The position numbers were made by a program, and so were the translations under genes. The notes beneath the pieces are model-generated. The model had not been told where the DNA came from and searched no databases. It saw only the letters and a program-made list of their open reading frames with translations. 64,000 bases of DNA from Sipunculus nudus (lineage: Eukaryota > Annelida > Sipuncula > Golfingiida > Sipunculidae), in the NCBI GenBank assembly GCA_026874595.1, contig JAPPUL010000089.1, forward strand, positions 124,001-188,000, in the 5' to 3' direction. This document shows positions 44,832 to 54,415 of this stretch, piece after piece (position 1 is the stretch's first letter; each line of letters begins with the position of its first letter).

Positions 44832-47800
44832 TTATTGAAATAACTCTTGTAATGGAGTTACACTAAGCTGTTCATCTTTCATCTTTTCTATGCCGCTAAC
44901 TAATGCACTAAATCCTCGTGCTGTTGTTATTAATGGTATATTGTATTTTATAGCAGCCTTTCTTATGTATTGACCATCTTTTACATCTTTTTGGCTTACG
45001 GGGCTATTAACTATTAAGTTTATACTATCGTTTATTAATAGGTCTATTAGATTAGGCCGTCCTTCGTCTAATTTATTTGTTTGTTCTGATGGTATATTAT
45101 GAGTTGCTAAGTAAGTTTTTGTTCCTTCTGTTGCATATATTTTAAAACCTAGTTTATAAAGCTTTTTAATGTCATCTAAGATACGTTCTTTCATTAGCTT
45201 GCCAACGCTTATAAAAATATTACCGTGACTTGGGAAGTTCATATTAAGACTTATTTGAGATTTTGCAAATGCTTTGCCAAAATGTTTATCTATACCCATT
45301 ACCTCGCCTGTTGAACGCATCTCAGGACCTAGTATTGCATCCTCTTCAGGGAATTTGTTAAATGGTAAGACTGCCTCTTTTACTGCTATGTAGTTTGTTT
45401 TTGGTTTTTTTATTTTAAGATCTTTTATTCTTTTACCAAGTATAACATAACATGCAATCTTTGCCCAGGCAACACCTTTGGCTTTACTTACAAATGGTAT
45501 AGTACGTGAGCCTCTTGGGTTTGCTTCTATTATATATATCTTATCTTCTTTTAATGCGTATTGTATATTTATAAAACCTTTTACACTAAGAGCGTTTGCT
45601 ATTTTATGCGTTTGCTCTTTAAGCTCTTTTAGGCACTTTTCATTTATATTTACAGGAGGTAATATACAAGCGCTGTCGCCTGAGTGAATACCTGCCTCTT
45701 CAATATGTTCCATTATTCCGCATATTATAGTATCATAACCGTCTGATATGGCATCTATATCCAATTCTATAGCATTTTGTAAGAACTTGTCTATTAAAAT
45801 CGGAAAGCCTATATCCTCCTTTATTATTTGTTTTGTATAGCCTTCAAGTTGTTCCTGGCTATATACAATCTCCATTGCCCGACCTCCTAGTACGTATGAG
45901 GGCCTTATTACCAGAGGGTAGGATATGGTGTTTGCCTTTTTTAGTAACTCGTCTTTGCTAAATGCTATATCATTTATTGGCTGCAATAGTTTAAGTTTTT
46001 GTAATAAGCCTTTAAAGCGGTTTCGGTCTTCAGTTTCCTTTATTGACTCTGTTGAGGTTCCGAATATATTTATCCCGTAACCCTCAAGCTCGTTTGATAA
46101 GTTTAAAGGTGTTTGACCGCCAAGCTGGACTATTACTCCTTGTGGCTTTTCTCTTTCGTATATATTTAAAATGTCTTCTGTGGTTAGGGGTTCAAAATAT
46201 AATGTGTCTGAGGTGTCGTAGTCGGTTGATACGGTTTCGGGATTTGAGTTTACCATTATACTGCCATAACCTGCCTCTCTTAAGGCATAGGATGCTTGCA
46301 CACAAAGATAGTCAAACTCAACTCCTTGTCCTATTCGGTTTGGGCCACTTCCTATTATCAAAACCTTTTTATCTGCTATCTTTGTATTTAAGTATTCATC
46401 CTCTTCTTCGTAGCATGAATAAAAGTATGGAGTATATGATTCAAACTCGCCTGCGCATGTGTCTACTACCTTATAGGTAGGTATTATTCCAAGCTCTTTT
46501 CGATACTTCCGAACCTCCTTCTCACTTGAGTTTGTATAATCTGAGATTTGTTTGTCGGAAAAGCCTTTTCGTTTTGCCTCACGCATTAACTCTTTTGTAT
46601 AATTAAAAAGCGGTTTATAAAGCTTTGTCTCAAACTCATCAAGTCCCTTAAGCTGATTCAAAAACCATAAATCTATCTTACTATACTCATATATCTCTTC
46701 TTTACTAAAACCTATTCCAAATGCGTCCTTTATATAAAATATTCTATCTGGGTCTGCAAAGCTAAGTAATGGGATAAGCTCCTCCCGCAAACTCTTTTTC
46801 TCATCCTCGCTATAGTCCTTAAGTTTATCAAAAAGCTTATTTACAAACCCGCTTTTACCATTTTCAAGTGAGCGAATAGCCTTTTGAAAACTTTCTTTAA
46901 AAGTACGGCCAATTGCCATAACCTCGCCAACAGACTTCATTTGTATTGATAACTTATTACTTGCATTTGGAAACTTTTCGAATGACCATCTTGGTATTTT
47001 AACAACGCAGTAATCTAGAGTTGGCTCAAATGCTGCTTTCGTTTTTTTTGTTATGTCATTATAAAGTTCGTCGAGAGTATATCCAACAGCGAGTTTGGCG
47101 GCTATTTTAGCAATAGGAAAACCTGTTGCTTTTGAGGCAAGTGCACTTGACCTTGAAACACGAGGGTTCATCTCAATGACTATTACTCTGCCATCTTTTG
47201 GATTTATGGCAAATTGTATATTAGAACCCCCAGTATCAACGCCTATTGCCCTTATGATTTTTATGCTATAGTTTCTTAGCTTTTGATACTCTTTGTCAGA
47301 CAAGGTTTGTTGTGGGGCAACCGTTATACTATCACCAGTATGGATGCCCATAGCATCAAAGTTCTCTATAGAACAGATTATTACCACATTGTCTGCTTTG
47401 TCTCGCATTACCTCAAGCTCATATTCCTTCCATCCAACAACTGACTCCTCAATCAATATCTCACTTACCGGACTTTCGTAAAGACCTCGTTTGGCAAGTA
47501 GTGCAAACTCCTCTTTGTTATATGCTATACTGCCTCCTGTTCCGCCCAGTGTGAAAGACGGTCTTATCACCAGCGGATAGCCTATTTCCTTTGATATTCT
47601 AAAACCTTCATCTAAGCTCTTTGCAGTTGAGCTTTTAGGAGTTGGGATGCCTATTTTTGTCATTTGGCTTTTAAATTTGTTTCTATCTTCGGCTTTCTCA
47701 ATTGAGTCTATATTTACGCCTATCATTTCCACGTTATACTTTTCAAGTACTTTGCTTTTAGCAAGTTCTAAAGCGTTGTTTAGAGCTGTTTGGCCGCCTA

Positions 47801-48068
47801 ATGTTGGTAGTAGGGCATCTGGTCTTTCTTTTGCAATCACTTTTTCTATAATCTCTTTATTAATTGGTTCTATGTAGGTTGCATCCGCCATATTAGGATC
47901 TGTCATTATGGTTGCGGGATTTGAATTTATAAGTACGACCCGATAACCTTCCTCACGAAGAGCCTTACAAGCTTGTGAACCTGAATAATCAAATTCACAC
48001 GCTTGTCCTATCACAATAGGACCAGCCCCTATTATTAGTATAGATTTAATATCAGTGCGTTTTGGCAT
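44832..48068 (-). CDS. carB: Carbamoyl-phosphate synthase large subunit
   Basis: 1078 residues, normal length. Two ATP-grasp halves: the first opens with [20 protein letters not shown] and has [11 protein letters not shown]; the second opens with [20 protein letters not shown] and has [17 protein letters not shown]-terminal methylglyoxal-synthase-like allosteric domain (about 940-1070) includes [20 protein letters not shown]. It makes carbamoyl phosphate from bicarbonate, ATP and glutamine-derived ammonia for arginine and pyrimidines. The glutaminase subunit gene carA is not in the window. Downstream lies the GLUG array, upstream cinA. Confidence 0.97.
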   Translation of the reverse strand: MPKRTDIKSILIIGAGPIVIGQACEFDYSGSQACKALREEGYRVVLINSNPATIMTDPNMADATYIEPINKEIIEKVIAKERPDALLPTLGGQTALNNALELAKSKVLEKYNVEMIGVNIDSIEKAEDRNKFKSQMTKIGIPTPKSSTAKSLDEGFRISKEIGYPLVIRPSFTLGGTGGSIAYNKEEFALLAKRGLYESPVSEILIEESVVGWKEYELEVMRDKADNVVIICSIENFDAMGIHTGDSITVAPQQTLSDKEYQKLRNYSIKIIRAIGVDTGGSNIQFAINPKDGRVIVIEMNPRVSRSSALASKATGFPIAKIAAKLAVGYTLDELYNDITKKTKAAFEPTLDYCVVKIPRWSFEKFPNASNKLSIQMKSVGEVMAIGRTFKESFQKAIRSLENGKSGFVNKLFDKLKDYSEDEKKSLREELIPLLSFADPDRIFYIKDAFGIGFSKEEIYEYSKIDLWFLNQLKGLDEFETKLYKPLFNYTKELMREAKRKGFSDKQISDYTNSSEKEVRKYRKELGIIPTYKVVDTCAGEFESYTPYFYSCYEEEDEYLNTKIADKKVLIIGSGPNRIGQGVEFDYLCVQASYALREAGYGSIMVNSNPETVSTDYDTSDTLYFEPLTTEDILNIYEREKPQGVIVQLGGQTPLNLSNELEGYGINIFGTSTESIKETEDRNRFKGLLQKLKLLQPINDIAFSKDELLKKANTISYPLVIRPSYVLGGRAMEIVYSQEQLEGYTKQIIKEDIGFPILIDKFLQNAIELDIDAISDGYDTIICGIMEHIEEAGIHSGDSACILPPVNINEKCLKELKEQTHKIANALSVKGFINIQYALKEDKIYIIEANPRGSRTIPFVSKAKGVAWAKIACYVILGKRIKDLKIKKPKTNYIAVKEAVLPFNKFPEEDAILGPEMRSTGEVMGIDKHFGKAFAKSQISLNMNFPSHGNIFISVGKLMKERILDDIKKLYKLGFKIYATEGTKTYLATHNIPSEQTNKLDEGRPNLIDLLINDSINLIVNSPVSQKDVKDGQYIRKAAIKYNIPLITTARGFSALVSGIEKMKDEQLSVTPLQELFQ

Positions 48069-48203
48069 TTTCTTTCCCTTAATACATAGCTTTTAAATAC
48101 ATTGTTTTAGATGTACATATTAATCTAATAAAGTTCATGAAAGTATAAACTGATAAACCTTTTTTAACTTTTTTTTTATAGTGCTTTGTCTTTTAGAGAG
48201 TAT

Positions 48204-49445
48204 TTAGGTAGATGTTCTAATTAAGTTAAGAGCAAAGAAGGCGGCTTTTTTACGTATTAACTGTCTATCACCTTGGAAGTGCATAAACTTTGAAATAATA
48301 GTATTATCTTTTTTTATAAGAGCAAAAAAGACGCTTCCGATCTCTTTTTGTGTATCGTCTGCTCCAGGCCCTGCTATGCCTGTTATAGCAACGCAAATAT
48401 CGCTTTGTAAAATCTTTTTACCATTTTTGGCAAGCTCAATTGCAACTTCGCTACTAACCGCACCATGTTTTACTAAAATGTCTTTATCAACTTTAACAAC
48501 TTGTTCTTTTATCTCATTTGAGTAAGCAACAATACAGCCTTTAAAAAAGGAAGAGCTTCCAGGATAGTCTGTAAGATAGGCTCCAGCAAGCCCTCCTGTA
48601 CAGGATTCTACGGTTGATAGAGTAAGCTTTTTTGCAGTTAGGATTTTATATAAGTTGCTTTGCATAGTCTCTTGGTCAAAGGCATAAATGTGTTTACCAA
48701 GCTCTTTACAACACGCTGACTTTATTATGGCAAGTTTATCAAAAGAAGATTTAGAAAGGGTATTAGAAAGGCTATTAGAGTTAGAATATATTTTTATACG
48801 AACACCATCAAATGCTGCTGTGATTTCAAAAGATATGTCTTTAAAGCCTTTAATTATCTTATCTTTGATTATGTTATTAAGAGTAGATTCGCCAATGCCA
48901 AATGTTTTTACAACAAGGCGTCTTCTATTTATGGGACTTCCTTTAATTAAAGGTATAATATTGTTTTCAAACATATGCTTCATTTCAAAAGGAACACCGG
49001 GCATAGCAAAGATATGTGAATTCTCATGTACTATATAAATGCCCTGAGCAGTACCTCTATCGTTTTCAATAATGGTTGTATTTAAGGGGAAGAATACTTG
49101 ACGTTCTTGAGTTTTGGAAATGGTTTTAGTATTCAACTTTTGTTTAAGCTTTGTAAGTTCAGGATGGCTTTTAACAAGTTTTTTATTTATGGCAAGGGCA
49201 ATGGCATTTCGAGTAATATCATCTTCAGTAGGCCCAAGTCCACCTGTTATAAATATATAGTTAACGTTTTGTTTTATACTTTGAATAATCTCATTTTTAA
49301 TATTTTGGACTTTGTCGGGAAGAATAGCTATTTTCATAGTGGGTATAGATATAAGAGATAGCCTTTCTTGTAAGTATGAAGAAATGGTATCGCTTATGTC
49401 TCCATTTAGGAGCTCATTTCCAATTATAAAGATGTGGCACTGCAT
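48204..49445 (-). CDS. cinA: CinA-family protein (NMN deamidase / ADP-ribose pyrophosphatase)
   Basis: 413 residues. The N-terminal COG1058 domain shows IIGNELLNGDISDTISSYL and ITGGLGPTEDDITRNAIALA with FAMPGVPFEMKHMFEN; the C-terminal deamidase has STVESCTGGLAGAYLTDYPG, IVAYSNEIKEQ and VAITGIAGPGA. It recycles pyridine nucleotide breakdown products and is historically linked to competence, though no competence gene is nearby. Upstream of carB by 135 bases on the same strand. Confidence 0.95.
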   Translation of the reverse strand: MQCHIFIIGNELLNGDISDTISSYLQERLSLISIPTMKIAILPDKVQNIKNEIIQSIKQNVNYIFITGGLGPTEDDITRNAIALAINKKLVKSHPELTKLKQKLNTKTISKTQERQVFFPLNTTIIENDRGTAQGIYIVHENSHIFAMPGVPFEMKHMFENNIIPLIKGSPINRRRLVVKTFGIGESTLNNIIKDKIIKGFKDISFEITAAFDGVRIKIYSNSNSLSNTLSKSSFDKLAIIKSACCKELGKHIYAFDQETMQSNLYKILTAKKLTLSTVESCTGGLAGAYLTDYPGSSSFFKGCIVAYSNEIKEQVVKVDKDILVKHGAVSSEVAIELAKNGKKILQSDICVAITGIAGPGADDTQKEIGSVFFALIKKDNTIISKFMHFQGDRQLIRKKAAFFALNLIRTST

Positions 49446-49592
49446 ATTCTTACAAATGAGAGTAGTTATAAGATATTATGATTAAAGACAAACTATGTCA
49501 TTAAACAGCATAAATATAATATATTTATTTATAATGTTTTATAAAAAGCATACCATATAAGTTAAATTTATTTTAGGAGGTTTTTATAAGCT

Positions 49593-50567
49593 ATGACAAA
49601 GACGAGATTTGCTGAAATTGTTGGGAGTCAGATGAGTAAGGATAAGGTGAGCACATTACAATTAAATCTTGGTAGAAAATGTAATCAAAGATGCTTTCAC
49701 TGTCATATAGAAGCTGGACCGGATAGAGAAGAAGAGATAAGTAAGGAAGTAAAAGACAAGATAATTGAGGTTATACGTTCTTTTAAACAAATAGAGTTAA
49801 TAGACATAACAGGGGGTGCACCTGAGAGTCATTTTGGTTTTAGGGATATAGTTAAGGAAGCGAAGATAAATAATAAGCGAGTAATAGTGCGTTCTAATCT
49901 CACTATCTTTTTCGAGGAAGGGTATAGAGATTTGCCAGAGTTTTTTGAGGCTTATGGAGTTGAGGTAGTAGCAAGCATGCCCTGCTATCTGCGTGAAAAT
50001 GTAGATGCTATGAGGGGCAAAGGGGTTTATGATAAGAGTATAGAGGGCTTAAAGCTATTAAATATGAGGGGTTATGGTAGTAAATTAGTTTTAAATTTAG
50101 TATATAACCCAGCCATGCCAAGTGATAACAACTTTGCTCTTGCCCCGGCACAAGAGGGCTTAGAATCTGATTATAAGAAACGTCTTAAGGCTGATTTTTC
50201 AATAGATTTCAATTCATTATATGTCTTTAATAATGTATTACTAGGCAGGTATGAGAAGTATCTTAGAAAGAAGAACTTGGACGAGGAGTATCTTAATTTT
50301 CTTGAATCCCACTTTAATAAATCGACATTACCCCATTTGATGTGTAAGAAGCAGTTATCGATAAATTATGAAGGCAAGTTGTTTGATTGTGATTTTAACT
50401 TAATATCAAAAGTGCATTGTAAAGGAGAAGAAGGGCAAATACTAACAATAGATGATGTACTAAAGCATAAAAGCGTAGATATAGTAAAAGGAATAGAGGT
50501 AAGAGATTACTGTTTTGCCTGTACAGCGGGAGCAGGTTCAAGTTGTTCAGGAGCCTTATTCAAATAA
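49593..50567 (+). CDS. Radical SAM protein of the ArsS-like (DUF3641) family
   Basis: 324 residues. The SAM/[4Fe-4S] cysteines are in LGRKCNQRCFHCHIEAGP (C-x3-C-x2-C), followed by IDITGGAPESHFGFRD (the GGE-like motif). The C-terminus matches the extension found with arsenosugar-synthesis enzyme ArsS and relatives: LNLVYNPAMPS, LGRYEKYLRKKN, and cysteine motifs MCKKQLSINYEGKLFDCDFN and CFACTAGAGSSCSG that may hold additional clusters. No arsM or ars gene is adjacent; this family also occurs outside arsenic pathways, so substrate is unknown. A perfect TTAGGAGG precedes the ATG by 10 bases. Confidence 0.85.
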   Translation: MTKTRFAEIVGSQMSKDKVSTLQLNLGRKCNQRCFHCHIEAGPDREEEISKEVKDKIIEVIRSFKQIELIDITGGAPESHFGFRDIVKEAKINNKRVIVRSNLTIFFEEGYRDLPEFFEAYGVEVVASMPCYLRENVDAMRGKGVYDKSIEGLKLLNMRGYGSKLVLNLVYNPAMPSDNNFALAPAQEGLESDYKKRLKADFSIDFNSLYVFNNVLLGRYEKYLRKKNLDEEYLNFLESHFNKSTLPHLMCKKQLSINYEGKLFDCDFNLISKVHCKGEEGQILTIDDVLKHKSVDIVKGIEVRDYCFACTAGAGSSCSGALFK

Positions 50568-50711
50568 TTATTTATAAACTAGATAAAGTAATAAAAGATT
50601 GTTGAGAGAATAAGTGTTGAGAGAAAAAAATAAATAAATAACAATATATATATATTATATTTATTAAGTTAGGTTATAACCTATGTAAAATAAAACAGTA
50701 GGAGAAATGAA

Positions 50712-51641
50712 ATGAAAAAACGAAATAGGGTTGTGGGGATAGTTCTAACTATGTTATTAGTAAGTGTAGGGATAATATTTGGGTCATGTTCGAAAAACAC
50801 TAAATATACTCATTTAAAGAAGAGTAAAAAGGACATAGCGTTTCTACAAGACGAGCATTGGAACAAGGGAAAAGGAGAATATCAAAGGTATAATGGGAAT
50901 GTGAAATGGTATGGAGCAGGCCGTAAATTATTAGATAGTATGACAGTTCTTGTGAAGGAGCCATGGAGGATGGGCAAGAATGTTAAAACGACGGCAAAAG
51001 AGATGAATTCAGCAGTGCTCAAGTTTTCTACGTATGATCAGTTTAGAACAGGAACATATAATTACTCGTTCAAATCGGATATATTTTTTGATATAGACAA
51101 TGGGAACGTATTGAAGTATACAATGGGGAGTCAGGATGGGTGTGGTAATAACTTCATGATATATGAGAGGGTACGAGATCAGGTAGGGATGTTCACCTGG
51201 TTTTCGTATTGGAACAATCATGGTACAATAGTATTAAAGAAGCCAACAGATGAATTCGACACATTTTACGATGCGCTACCGGTATACGTAAGGTTTCGTT
51301 TGGGAGAAAGTAGTTACAAAATAAATATGGTACAAACCCTGCTTGGGAATCATCCTCCGGGGACATCGAAGCTATCGCAAGAATCAATAAGTAAAGATTA
51401 TCCAAAAGTACAAGAAGCAAATGTAACTAATAAATCGACTGAATATAAAGGGAAAGAAGCGATAGAGGTAAGTGTAAGCTATGGTGATAAAGAGAATGTG
51501 TATATATTGGACAAGTCGTTTCCGCACACACTGTTAAGCCAGAAGGAGAAATTTAGTAAAGAACTTAAGTACACGGAATTTTTTCCGTACTGGACTCCAG
51601 AAAATCGTGGTAAACAGGCAGACTATATGTTTAAGAACTAA
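50712..51641 (+). CDS. Secreted lipoprotein of unknown function
   Basis: 309 residues with a lipobox (IIFGSC) after a hydrophobic signal. The body is beta-rich: VKWYGAGRKLLDSMTVLVKE, a FSTYDQFRTGTYNYSFKSDI strand region, DALPVYVRFRLGES and FPHTLLSQKEKF. The pattern of paired aromatic strands may reflect a LolA-like or DUF1571-like half-barrel but I cannot assign it. It precedes a five-heme cytochrome by 53 bases on the same strand, so it may be its periplasmic partner, for example in extracellular or periplasmic electron transfer. Confidence 0.55.
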   Translation: MKKRNRVVGIVLTMLLVSVGIIFGSCSKNTKYTHLKKSKKDIAFLQDEHWNKGKGEYQRYNGNVKWYGAGRKLLDSMTVLVKEPWRMGKNVKTTAKEMNSAVLKFSTYDQFRTGTYNYSFKSDIFFDIDNGNVLKYTMGSQDGCGNNFMIYERVRDQVGMFTWFSYWNNHGTIVLKKPTDEFDTFYDALPVYVRFRLGESSYKINMVQTLLGNHPPGTSKLSQESISKDYPKVQEANVTNKSTEYKGKEAIEVSVSYGDKENVYILDKSFPHTLLSQKEKFSKELKYTEFFPYWTPENRGKQADYMFKN

Positions 51642-51694
51642 CTAAGTTTTCAAAATAGTTACGTGGTGCTGTAGTGTAGGAAAGGGATGAAGGC

Positions 51695-53119
51695 ATGAAA
51701 AGATTGAAAAGGTTTGGTTTATTTTTGTTTGGGGCTGTAATAATACTTGGAGTAGCGTACTGGTATACATTTGCTCGAGAGGTACGTCTTGAAGATAGGT
51801 TTGACAAGGCAACACAAAGGTATGCCTTTGTGTTGCCGGAAGTGAAGAGGGTGAAAGGGCTTGCAGGGTATAAGGCGGAGAATTGCAAAGCGTGTCACAC
51901 GAAAGAGTATGAAGAATGGAAGGAGTCGACACATTCTAATGCGCTTAGTGACATACAATTCCAAGCAGAGCTAACAAAAGAGAGTTCTCCGAAGTGGGTA
52001 TGTTTAAATTGTCATATTCCTATCCAAAACCAGCGAGAATATGTACTAAAAGGGTTTAAAGCAGGGTTTGCAGGGGGGAATATCTACCTGCCGCTGAAGG
52101 ATGAGAATCCAAGATTTGATGTAAAAATGCAAAAGGAAGCGATAACTTGCGCGGTGTGCCATGTGCGGACCCAAGGGGATGGAGAGGGATATATAATAGG
52201 GCCATACGGAAGTAAGAAAGCACCACATCCGGTAAAGAAGGACAAAAGGTTTCTGCAGGAGATATGCTATAGATGCCATAGTCCGAAGGGTGTAGGGATA
52301 ACTGAGAATTTAGTATGCTGGTTTAAAACGAAAGAAGAGCTTGCTTTGGGTCAAAAGTCTTTAGTAAATATTTATGGAAGCGAACAAAGCTGTGTTAGTT
52401 GTCATATGCCGGAGGAGAAAAGGCTATTAGTCCCCTTCATGAAAAACTTAAAGCCAAGAAAGGCAAGACAACACAACTGGGTAGGAGGAGGGATACCAAA
52501 ATGGTATCACAGTTACGATAATTTGCTTAAAAGGGGCTATAAATCTGCACTTCGTGTAAAAGTATCTGATATAAATCATGAGGGAGAGGAGATAAAACTT
52601 AAGGTATTGCTAAAGAACGAGAACGCAGGTCATTACTTGCCAACAGCAGATCCAGAAAGGATGATATTAGTATATGCAAAACTTCTTGATGCAAGTAATA
52701 AAGAGCTTTATAAGGCAGAATATAAGATATGGCAACATTGGGAGTGGTCACCGGCAAGAAAGGTATCTGACAATAGGCTTAGGCAAGGAGAGGTACGGGA
52801 ATGGGAACCAAGTTTAAAGCTAGAAAGAGCGAAATCAGGGCAAGAAGGGTTTAAGATACAAATAAAAGCAATCCACGTTAGGTTGTCGAGTAAGAATGCA
52901 AAACATATGATGGAAGCGAAGGGAGTAAATGAAAAGCATTTTCCGAAGGGACAATATTACGTTGAAAATGCAATAAATTATTATCCTATGGCAAGCTATG
53001 TATATATGGAAGAGATAGATTTAAAAAGTGGAAAAAGTAAGAAGGTGTACACGATGGAAGAGTTAATAGAGCTTTCAAAAAAAGAGAAAGGGAAGCCGCT
53101 GTCAGAACGTGAATATTAA
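51695..53119 (+). CDS. Membrane-anchored five-heme cytochrome c
   Basis: 474 residues. An N-terminal helix (FGLFLFGAVIILGVAYWYTF) anchors or exports it. Five CxxCH heme-binding motifs are visible: CKACH, CLNCH, CAVCH, CYRCH and CVSCH, all in residues about 65-250, with additional His residues that can be sixth ligands. The C-terminal half (about 270-474) is beta-rich and heme-free, with LLKNENAGHYLPTADPERMI. This plan resembles cytochrome c554/doubled-CXXCH multiheme proteins of sulfur and metal respirers. It ends by overlapping convergent mnmA by 4 bases. It is likely to carry electrons across the periplasm; partner unknown. Confidence 0.88.
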   Translation: MKRLKRFGLFLFGAVIILGVAYWYTFAREVRLEDRFDKATQRYAFVLPEVKRVKGLAGYKAENCKACHTKEYEEWKESTHSNALSDIQFQAELTKESSPKWVCLNCHIPIQNQREYVLKGFKAGFAGGNIYLPLKDENPRFDVKMQKEAITCAVCHVRTQGDGEGYIIGPYGSKKAPHPVKKDKRFLQEICYRCHSPKGVGITENLVCWFKTKEELALGQKSLVNIYGSEQSCVSCHMPEEKRLLVPFMKNLKPRKARQHNWVGGGIPKWYHSYDNLLKRGYKSALRVKVSDINHEGEEIKLKVLLKNENAGHYLPTADPERMILVYAKLLDASNKELYKAEYKIWQHWEWSPARKVSDNRLRQGEVREWEPSLKLERAKSGQEGFKIQIKAIHVRLSSKNAKHMMEAKGVNEKHFPKGQYYVENAINYYPMASYVYMEEIDLKSGKSKKVYTMEELIELSKKEKGKPLSEREY

Positions 53120-54180
53120 AAAGGGTTATCAATAATACCGGAGAAAGCGACTTTATCATTAATATAGCCGACTGCGCCCTGGCCTGGTGTAATAGCAAGT
53201 ACTTGTTCTTTAAAAGACAAGGTAGCCGAGTGGCTATTAAAATTAGCGAACGTAGCATCTTGTCCTTTATGCATGTATCTGACTTTAACATTAAAAGTAG
53301 TGCTTCTGATATCATGAGGTGCCAAATCCAAAAGCCAGTTTAAAGAAGACATATTAAGATTGGAGTGAAAAGGTTTATCCCCGATGGTAATATTATTAGT
53401 AACGGGGTTAATATGAGTAACATAAGCAGGTTTCCCGATAGATACATTTAAGCCCTTTCGTTGTCCGATAGTATAAAAAGGGATACCGTCATGCTTACCC
53501 AAGATATTATTATTTTGGTCTATTATGTTGCCGGGTTTAATATATCTATTAGAATCATATTGTTTAATAAAGTCTTTGTAACTGTCCTTATGAACGAAAC
53601 ACATTTCTTGACTTTCTTTTTTATTAGCAATATGATGAATATCTAGTGATTTTAAGAATTCAATATTCTGTTTTTTAGTGGTCTTACCGAGCGGGAATAA
53701 ACAACGTTGTAAAGTAGTTATATCAAGCCGGCTTAAGAAGTAAGATTGGTCTTTAAGAGAGTCAATACCCTTTTTTAAAACGGTGATATTGCTTTTGTTG
53801 TTTTCAATAACGGCGTAATGGCCGGTAGCGATATAGTTATAACCCAGAGTAGATGCAAAGTCAAAGATAGAATTAAACTTAACAACAGCATTACAAGTTA
53901 AACAAGCATTAGGAGTCTTCCCGTCTAAATATTGGTTTACAAAGTAGTCAATAACTTTTTGCTTAAAAAGCTCTTGCGTGTCAATGATGTAATGCTTAAT
54001 ATTGAATTGGGAACAAATATCTTTAGCATCACTAATTCCATCTTTAAGCAAAGAACATTTAGAATGTTCCTTGGAGTAGTTTTTCATAGTGATGGCAATA
54101 ACGTCATGTCCTTTAATCTTCAAACGTAGTAAAGCGGAGGTACTATCAATGCCTCCAGATAAAGCGACAGCAATTCTCAT
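53116..54180 (-). CDS. mnmA: tRNA-specific 2-thiouridylase MnmA
   Basis: 354 residues. PP-loop SGGIDSTSALLRLKIKGHDV; TPNACLTCNAVVKF holds the first catalytic Cys, QEMCFVHKDSYKDFI the second; IATGHYA and PFYTIGQRKGLNVSIG are family signatures. It thiolates U34 of tRNA-Lys, -Glu and -Gln, receiving sulfur from the Tus relay, to which the TusA at 5426 could belong. The gene converges with the cytochrome gene and overlaps it by 4 bases. Confidence 0.95.
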   Translation of the reverse strand: MRIAVALSGGIDSTSALLRLKIKGHDVIAITMKNYSKEHSKCSLLKDGISDAKDICSQFNIKHYIIDTQELFKQKVIDYFVNQYLDGKTPNACLTCNAVVKFNSIFDFASTLGYNYIATGHYAVIENNKSNITVLKKGIDSLKDQSYFLSRLDITTLQRCLFPLGKTTKKQNIEFLKSLDIHHIANKKESQEMCFVHKDSYKDFIKQYDSNRYIKPGNIIDQNNNILGKHDGIPFYTIGQRKGLNVSIGKPAYVTHINPVTNNITIGDKPFHSNLNMSSLNWLLDLAPHDIRSTTFNVKVRYMHKGQDATFANFNSHSATLSFKEQVLAITPGQGAVGYINDKVAFSGIIDNPF

Positions 54181-54186
54181 AATGTT

Positions 54187-54232
54187 CTAAAATAGTTCTA
54201 TAAAATAGCTTTATAAAATAGCTTTATAAAAA
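54187..54232. repeat. Short AT-rich tandem duplication upstream of mnmA
   Basis: TAAAATAGCTTTA-type units occur two to three times just upstream of the mnmA start (divergent side of the 235-base gap to glnE). Confidence 0.7.
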
Positions 54233-54415
54233 GATGTATAAAAGATTAAAAATAAAAGAGTGATTATATTTATATATATATATCACTACATTAATAGCAG
54301 TGATAAGTAAAATAATTATAATCCACCTAAATCATACAATAAATAATACAAATGAAAAGCTAAAAAGATAACAGATATAAATAAATAAAAATAAAAAAAA
54401 ATAGATAAGAAAAAG

